NCBI GenBank assembly: GCA_949752745.1
Contig: OX457027.1
Location: 18,804,603-18,868,602, forward strand
DNA length: 64,000 nucleotides
Source: Protula sp. h YS-2021
Lineage: Eukaryota > Annelida > Polychaeta > Sabellida > Serpulidae
Direction: 5' to 3'
Shown: positions 61,701-64,000 of the stretch, piece by piece
Layout of the letters: the number at the start of each line of letters is the position of its first letter
Numbering within the stretch: position 1 is the stretch's first letter
Position numbers and translations under genes: made by a program
The notes under the pieces: generated by a model
What the model saw: the letters and a program-made list of their open reading frames with translations, nothing else
Databases searched by the model: none
What the model was told of the DNA's origin: nothing

Positions 61701-63087
61701 TGGTATAAATTTCGAATTTTTTTTAAATTTCATGAAATTTGAATTTTATAATATAATATTTCAGACATTATTGAAAATTTTGAAATATTTCAAAGCACTT
61801 CAACAGTCAAAGGAACTGATTTGTGGATTCGAATTTCATTGGTTCAGTGTGACAAAACATAACAACAAACAGTCACTAATAAAAACCTTCGAAATCCATG
61901 TATTGTGGAAACGGCTTGAACCGCTCGTCCCATCAATTACTTGGAAGCAAATGTATTGCGTTATCTACTACCTTCGAGCAAGGCCCATGAATACTATACT
62001 TGTACGGCAAGAATTCTGATCCTAAAGCATGAGATTGTCAGTCAAGACATAGAGACAGTCTAGCATTTTGGGACGATTTGGAACTAGATTTATAGGAGTG
62101 AACTATAAAGCATTTCATTCAAATAGTATATATATCGTTCTTCAGGGTGAAACAATGAACAGTTTAATTGTGATCACGCTTTCCTCGTACGAAATCAGGG
62201 ATCGTTTTCGCCTTTCTCAAAAAGGGCGGAAAATTGTTGAAAGGGAAATTCCCCCGCAAACTAAAAAGCAGCTGGGGGCTCGGGGGCGCTGTAAGCCCCC
62301 CGAAAGCTCTAGGGTTTCAGACACTCTGAGAGCAATTTTTGGCGATTTTCGCACAACAACTTCATTTTTCAATTAGCATTTTTAAGGATAAAATGATCAT
62401 TTAGCCAGTGGCTAAACCCACCCAATAAACGAAACTAAGCTATCCGGAAAGAAAATATAGTGACGGTTAATGCAGTTCTCATTTCAATGCGAGCGCCGAA
62501 GGCGCGAGCCGAAAAAAATCACATGATAATGACATATCAAGAAAAGGCGGAAAGCACGAATGACACGCAAGTTGACCCCCCCCCCTAAAAAATGCCTAAA
62601 ATATTATTACAGAATTCAACTGATCTCGAGGACTACAAATTTCGACTCAAAAAGGGCGGAAAAAAACGATCCCTGGAAATAAAATAACAAATCGTGTCCT
62701 TGCACTTACCAAGGTTGATTTTATTTTAAAGGAAAAATGTCTACTATAAAAAAATGACTGTAGGATTATAATACACGGGATAATCAATGCTTTAAAAAGC
62801 TGGAACACAACTACGGTGTTTTCTTGTAATGACAAATTAGCCATCACCACAGATCCACAGAAACTCATCGATAGCAGCAACATTCGTTTTAGAGGCAAAC
62901 TTTTAAATTGAAAAACACTAAATTTTAGACATATCTGAAGTAAAAGTGATGTCAATACTAAATGTATGCATGTCAGAGATATATTGGGAAAACTATGGTG
63001 AGTATAAATCCATTTATTGGCCAAAACGGTGCACACAGAAGCAAATATATTCAACACGAATCCCCCAACAACTGGAACGGGGGCCAT
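32531..63087 (-). CDS. SLC35E3: SLC35E3-like transporter, complete, six exons
   Basis: Exons on the complement, 5' to 3': 62710-63087, 57103-57213, 52843-53001, 49941-50023, 45764-45876, 32531-32616. All joins are GT/AG and in phase, giving 309 residues (vertebrate SLC35E3 is about 313). The ATG at 63087 follows an in-frame TGA, so the start is well defined. Family blocks in order: NKWIYTHHSFPNISLTCIHL, SFCGSVVMANLSLQ and FQLFKALIIPCIII (exon 1); LPIGIGVILNGYS and TALYQV (exon 2); WIYEHQKELQVNSLQLLYYQ (exon 3); FLAFLVNLSSFWVIGNTSP (exon 4); FNIIGHLKFCLILLGGFVI (exon 5); GMVTYLVVKYLE and an acidic/basic end (exon 6). This is a ten-helix-type DMT/TPT-family membrane protein, probably in Golgi or other endomembranes. 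Its substrate is unknown in the family. Introns (5.5, 4.1, 2.8, 4.1 and 13.1 kb) are full of repeats. Confidence 0.94.
33140..33250 (+). repeat. ~24-bp tandem repeat, five units
   Basis: GAGTAGGAACAG followed by CCATAAAAGA or TTATAAAAAAAC, alternating; GTAGG landmarks at about 33144, 33166, 33189, 33213 and 33236. It lies in SLC35E3 intron 5. Confidence 0.85.
36544..38264 (-). mobile_element. Non-autonomous Helitron-like element with 180-bp core repeats, copy a
   Basis: Read on the minus strand the element starts A|TCCGCCGGGAACCGG and ends ATGCTTCTCGAGCATCTAG|T. The 3' end is a 5-bp-stem hairpin (ATGCT/AGCAT) followed by CTAG, i.e. the Helitron CTRR ending, inserted between A and T without a target duplication. 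Inside are eight tandem units of about 180 bp (landmark CACTGCACTGCGGGATGCTT at 36841, 37021, 37201, 37381, 37561, 37740, 37920, 38100). A GACGGACAGACGGACGG microsatellite lies next to the 5' end. No Rep/helicase ORF is present. It is comparable to bivalve 'pearl' elements. Confidence 0.85.
38356..39164 (-). mobile_element. Non-autonomous Helitron-like element, copy b
   Basis: Termini and microsatellite are almost identical to copy a (CTAGATGCTCGAGAAGCATG at the left, CGGTTCCCGGCGGA at the right), but it has only four core units. It is again inserted between A and T. A 91-bp stretch of the host repeat array separates the two copies, so these are two insertions or one duplicated segment rather than one element. 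Confidence 0.85.
39791..43860. other. SLC35E3 intron 5, middle part
   Basis: Holds an AT-palindromic stretch (39980-40038), two ~160-bp units of a dispersed repeat (41095-41415, ending GAAGTCGAAGTCGGTTGG), C-rich (41595-41640) and G-rich (41821-41846) tracts, and otherwise non-descript sequence. Open frames at 40691 and 42692 are low-complexity and unsupported as exons. Confidence 0.5.
43866..44045 (+). repeat. ~175-bp dispersed repeat, left copy
   Basis: AGATTAAGGACAATTCAACT, CAATTAGACTGAACTTTATG and TATTCTTATTTTAAATCACC are matched in order by 45192-45370 in the same orientation, with noticeable divergence. Confidence 0.75.
44420..45106 (+). mobile_element. Helitron-like element with hairpin and CTAA|T end
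   Basis: The left end is TCCCCCGCCGAAGGATATC. The right end is a hairpin CCGCG-CGTAC-CGCGG (45078-45092), then CGGTGGGGAACTAA|T, fitting the Helitron CTRR-T rule on the plus strand. The core is about four units with GAAGTTTCGCAGTTTCRYCAA, CAACATATGTTGTTACTTC and CAAAAAATCAAAAGCCTGCG. A GACAGACGGACGGACAGACA microsatellite precedes the end. No protein is encoded. Confidence 0.75.
45192..45370 (+). repeat. ~175-bp dispersed repeat, right copy
   Basis: Direct-orientation partner of 43866-44045; the pair flanks the Helitron-like element at 44420-45106. A C15 tract follows at about 45431. Confidence 0.75.
46236..46320 (+). mobile_element. Solo left end of pearl/HINE-like family
   Basis: AAGCCACCGTGGAGAGCACC then GACCCCCACCGGAAA resembles the left ends at 7177, 23971 and 53366. 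No matching right end is visible before the 31-bp array begins. Confidence 0.5.
46395..47475 (-). repeat. 31-bp minisatellite, ~35 units, open in all three minus frames
   Basis: Plus-strand unit is GTCTGGTACGGGAGCGCTGA plus CATAGTCCCGA (31 bases; CATAG alternates with CGTAG). The unit length is 1 mod 3 and its minus strand has no stop, so each minus frame gives the same 31-residue repeat (blocks YVSAPVPDSGL, QRSRTRLGT, MSALPYQTRD). Open frames of 270-371 codons result. A seven-unit, 217-bp block is duplicated (landmark CCCTGG at 46881 and 47098). It lies in SLC35E3 intron 4, on the sense strand. Real translation is not supported by splice sites or start context. Confidence 0.95.
48840..49020 (-). 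mobile_element. tRNA-derived SINE with GAATTCCGTGA tail domain
   Basis: Minus strand: GGCGGCTGACGGTTAGCTCT and GTTGGTTACA (A-box region), GCCGGGTTCTAATCC (B-box region). The tail contains, on the plus strand, GGGCGATAATTCTGAATTCC followed by GTGACAGGTGATCC, shared with 20470-20660. Not a functional tRNA. Confidence 0.8.
49075..49615 (+). repeat. 78-bp tandem repeat, seven units, each with TGACGTAA
   Basis: Units read GGGGATTCCCCAATGACGTA, ACAATGGATAGGTGGTCACC, GGAGAATATAACTGCTGTAA, then an A-rich joint. GACGTA landmarks at 49175, 49253, 49331, 49408, 49486 and 49562; the first unit has GATGAA instead. GGGGATTCCCC is a palindrome (kappaB-like) and TGACGTAA is CRE/ATF-like. It lies in SLC35E3 intron 4. 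The 26-residue frame repeat on the minus strand is a by-product of the 78-bp period. Confidence 0.9.
51950..52330 (+). mobile_element. Hairpin-ended dispersed repeat remnant in SLC35E3 intron 3
   Basis: Two ~160-bp units (CCTACCTCATGAACATTCGC; AAATTTGAAAGAAATCCGAG) lead to GTTTACATACGTACACACAT, ATGAATATAGCCCACCGACA and a terminal hairpin CCGAC-ATCA-GTCGG near 52297, then GCTCAGTTAAAAAA. It is the best-preserved 3' end of the family also seen at 19005, 34360, 39650 and 41270. Confidence 0.65.
52670..52842 (-). pseudogene. Partial tandem duplicates of SLC35E3 exon 3 with its splice donor
   Basis: Exon 3 ends with a donor in the plus-strand context GGGGCTTAC|CACGGCGTCAC (52835-52853). Two more copies of this boundary lie downstream in the intron: GGGGCTTACCACGGCGTCAC at 52676 and GGCTTACCATGGCGTCACGA at about 52779. 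Each is followed by exon-like pieces (GAGAGCACCTCGTGCTCGGT, CATCGGCTCTAG, GAGACAAGCGAGGCGGAC) that match the exon's last 90 bases. The copies have indels and could not code continuously. Confidence 0.75.
53225..53367 (+). repeat. Inverted-repeat arm, left
   Basis: GTATCCACAAAAAATAACGC, CTCCAGTGGACGTT, TTTTGGCTGAA, ACAAAACAAA and CTGTTAATGCAGACAACTGA match, in order, the reverse complement of 56655-56800. Confidence 0.75.
53366..53420 (+). mobile_element. Solo left end of pearl/HINE-like family
   Basis: AAGCCATCATCGAGAGCACA then GCCCCCAACCGGAAAC matches the left ends at 7177, 23971 and 46236. It directly abuts the inverted-repeat arm. Confidence 0.55.
53785..54150 (+). repeat. ~151-bp tandem repeat, ~2.5 units
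   Basis: TTGAAATCCKTCCAGCCGAC, TTGAGATATGKTGTCCAAAA, AAATTTCAAAGTYTCACAGT and GACCTTTGACCCAAGGTCAC recur at 53787, 53938 and 54090. TGACCTTTGACC-type blocks resemble those in 24805-25960. Confidence 0.8.
54665..54740 (-). mobile_element. SINE fragment (same family as 8684-8903)
   Basis: GTTACATTATACTGAAATCG and CTAGTTTGAATCCC match the middle of the SINE at 8684-8903; the tRNA-like head is absent and a G7 tract follows. Confidence 0.6.
55015..55590 (-). mobile_element. Pearl/HINE-like element related to the 180-bp family
   Basis: Core units share GCCTGTAGGCGCGTGAGACT, GGTCACTGCACTGCGGAATG and AATCAATCYATYAATG with the elements at 36544 and 38356. Unit landmarks fall near 55154, 55329 and 55498. 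A GACAGACGGACAGACAGACG microsatellite precedes the right edge, GCATCCCTCCGTTGCACGGG then GGATA. Minus-strand reading begins TCCCCCGTGCAACGG, parallel to TCCGCCGGGAACCGG. The other edge has a CCTCGAGG palindrome near 55030. It lies in SLC35E3 intron 2. Confidence 0.7.
56655..56800 (-). repeat. Inverted-repeat arm, right
   Basis: Reverse complement of 53225-53367 over about 140 bases with moderate divergence. The 3.3 kb between the arms carries the repeats at 53785, 54665 and 55015 and an otherwise unassigned stretch (55600-56650) in which I see no gene. Confidence 0.75.
57539..58390 (-). mobile_element. Tc1/mariner-like element nested in the hAT-like element
   Basis: Inverted ends TATATAAACCCGGCAAAAAA plus ACTTTCTAGCCAC (left) and GTGGCTAGAAACTTTTTTTG plus CCTGGTTTATATA (right) differ at only a few positions and abut TA-rich target sequence. 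The interior carries the 3' part of a transposase reading frame on the minus strand. Confidence 0.82.
57758..58020 (-). pseudogene. Tc1/mariner transposase C-terminal remnant
   Basis: On the minus strand, DWPSCSPNLNPMEH, the segment before the last acidic residue of the DDE/D domain, is followed by a stop and a frame change. Then come WDRMPEQYVRKLVHSMRKRC and GGHTHY, the usual Tc1 C-terminal end. The N-terminal DNA-binding part is missing. It is inactive as it stands. Confidence 0.85.
58385..58432. repeat. (TA)n microsatellite
   Basis: Adjoins the right end of the nested Tc1-like element; a second AT/CA-rich microsatellite is at 58687-58744. TA-rich DNA is the expected Tc1 target, so some of this may predate or flank the insertion. 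Confidence 0.9.
58868..62190. other. SLC35E3 intron 1, 5'-proximal part
   Basis: Mostly unique-looking AT-rich DNA with no splice-flanked exon that I can support. A GACTGTCCAAGGACAATGTC palindromic phrase at about 60337 resembles the edge motif at 33526. Confidence 0.5.
62196..62675. mobile_element. 480-bp TIR element (hAT-like MITE) with GAAAT target duplication
   Basis: Ends CAGGGATCGTTTTCGCC (62196) and the inverse GGCGGAAAAAAACGATCCCTG (ending 62675) differ by a small indel. Direct GAAAT flanks lie at 62191-62195 and 62676-62680. The interior has GC-rich palindromes (GCGAGCGCCGAAGGCGCGAG; CTGGGGGCTCGGGGGC). CAGGG termini are common in hAT elements; five bases is short for a hAT duplication, so the superfamily is provisional. 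Confidence 0.75.
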
Positions 63088-64000
63088 TGCGATAGTTGTC
63101 AACAGCGGTAATTTTGCGTGTCAAACTGTTCTTACGAAAAATCGTTGTTATAAAACAGATGACCTCTAAAAAAATATACCTGTCATGTATCGTCGTTGTC
63201 CAACAGGTAATCTCTACGGCGGTTCGGACTGTCGTATATAACACCTTTTGGCTCTAGAGACCCAGTAGGGCTCATAAAAGAGAGAAATCACTTTTCTTTG
63301 TGCAAAAGTCACTAAAATACAGATTTGAGCAGGACTCATAAACATATCTTTTCCAAAGGTGGTACAACCCTATCCCTCCACCCAGCAAGTTATCTCTACC
63401 AACAGTCGTTACATACAGCCCCACATATAGAGCAACAAACATTGGTGACTCAGAGTTGCGAGAGGAATCGATTCACTCAGTAGTGCCTGAGGGTTTGCAG
63501 TCGCTGCTTATTAGTTGTATGCCGTAGAGTCTTGCAACCAGTTTAAGATTTGTCTTAGTACCACTATTAATCCTGGCAACTCAGTATCTGATACATTTTC
63601 GCATGAATATGATAACATAAACTGAAGGCAAAAACAATTAAGAACGATAAAACCGAATATCTTTTTAGTCACATTGTTTGTGAGAAAAAGTACGATCTAC
63701 TTTCAAATAATTTGTTATTGTGCTTCTCGTTTTAGTTTCAAAAATGCTCGCTTGATATATATTAATGATATATATATTTTACCGCATATGCAAACTTTCT
63801 GCGAAAAGTTGATTGTACATGATTTTTGTTTAATCATTAGAGTCAAAAGAGATTTGCAGGACATCAGAACTAGTGCAAAGTGAAATGGTGAACATGGACA
63901 TGTCTTTCAATGTCTCCACCGAACACTGGAAATATGAATAGCACATATTTACCAAGAAATTTGTTTCATCAAGGAATTGATGCCGAAAGGTGTCATGACT
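63088..64000. other. 5' flank of SLC35E3
   Basis: Contains the 5' UTR and probably the promoter of the minus-strand gene. I see no convincing TATA box position, no CpG island and no second gene. An AT-rich stretch (ATATATATTAATGATATATATA) is near 63754. Confidence 0.4.

Overview
This is an intron-rich, AT-rich animal nuclear DNA window with no sign of a bacterial, plasmid or viral genome. Three real protein genes can be assembled exon by exon, each with consistent reading phases and GT/AG splice sites: (1) the 3' part of a TRPM-family cation channel gene, plus strand, 146..12785, 21 exons; (2) a complete two-exon PI-PLC X-domain protein gene (PLCXD type), minus strand, 16762..19397; (3) a complete six-exon SLC35E3-like nucleotide-sugar/triose-phosphate-transporter-family gene, minus strand, spread over 30.6 kb (32531..63087). 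The repeats resemble those of molluscs: pearl/HINE-type elements with internal tandem units, GACGGACAGA-type microsatellites and terminal hairpins, and tRNA-derived SINEs. A mollusc or another lophotrochozoan is therefore my best guess, but this is an inference from repeat style and not proven.

Layout. 1-12.8 kb: the TRPM gene, starting inside the N-terminal SLOG/MHR region and ending in an unusual repeat-rich tail; its introns hold a hairpin-terminated tandem-repeat element and a SINE. 12.8-16.7 kb: a convergent intergenic spacer of AT-rich degenerate repeats and a long (AT)n. 16.7-19.4 kb: PLCXD. 19.4-32.4 kb: an intergenic zone packed with tandem repeats (137-bp, 78-bp, ~145-bp, 24-bp and 13-bp families), SINEs and poly-G/poly-C tracts. 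32.4-63.1 kb: SLC35E3, whose introns hold most of the mobile DNA. Intron 5 contains two Helitron-like elements with 180-bp core repeats inserted into an older ~175-bp repeat array. Intron 4 contains a 31-bp minisatellite that is open in all three frames of the sense strand and a 78-bp array. Intron 2 has inverted-repeat arms. Intron 1 has a hAT-like element with a Tc1/mariner element nested inside it, and a second short TIR element 35 bp from the first splice donor. 63.1-64 kb: the 5' flank of SLC35E3.

The three genes show no shared pathway. TRPM is a plasma-membrane cation channel, PLCXD a putative phosphoinositide-cleaving enzyme and SLC35E3 an orphan endomembrane transporter. The most interesting material is the TRPM channel's very short outer pore and its nine-copy P-x-[RK]-[RK]-V-L tail, the frame-independent minisatellite, and several element families that share one architecture.
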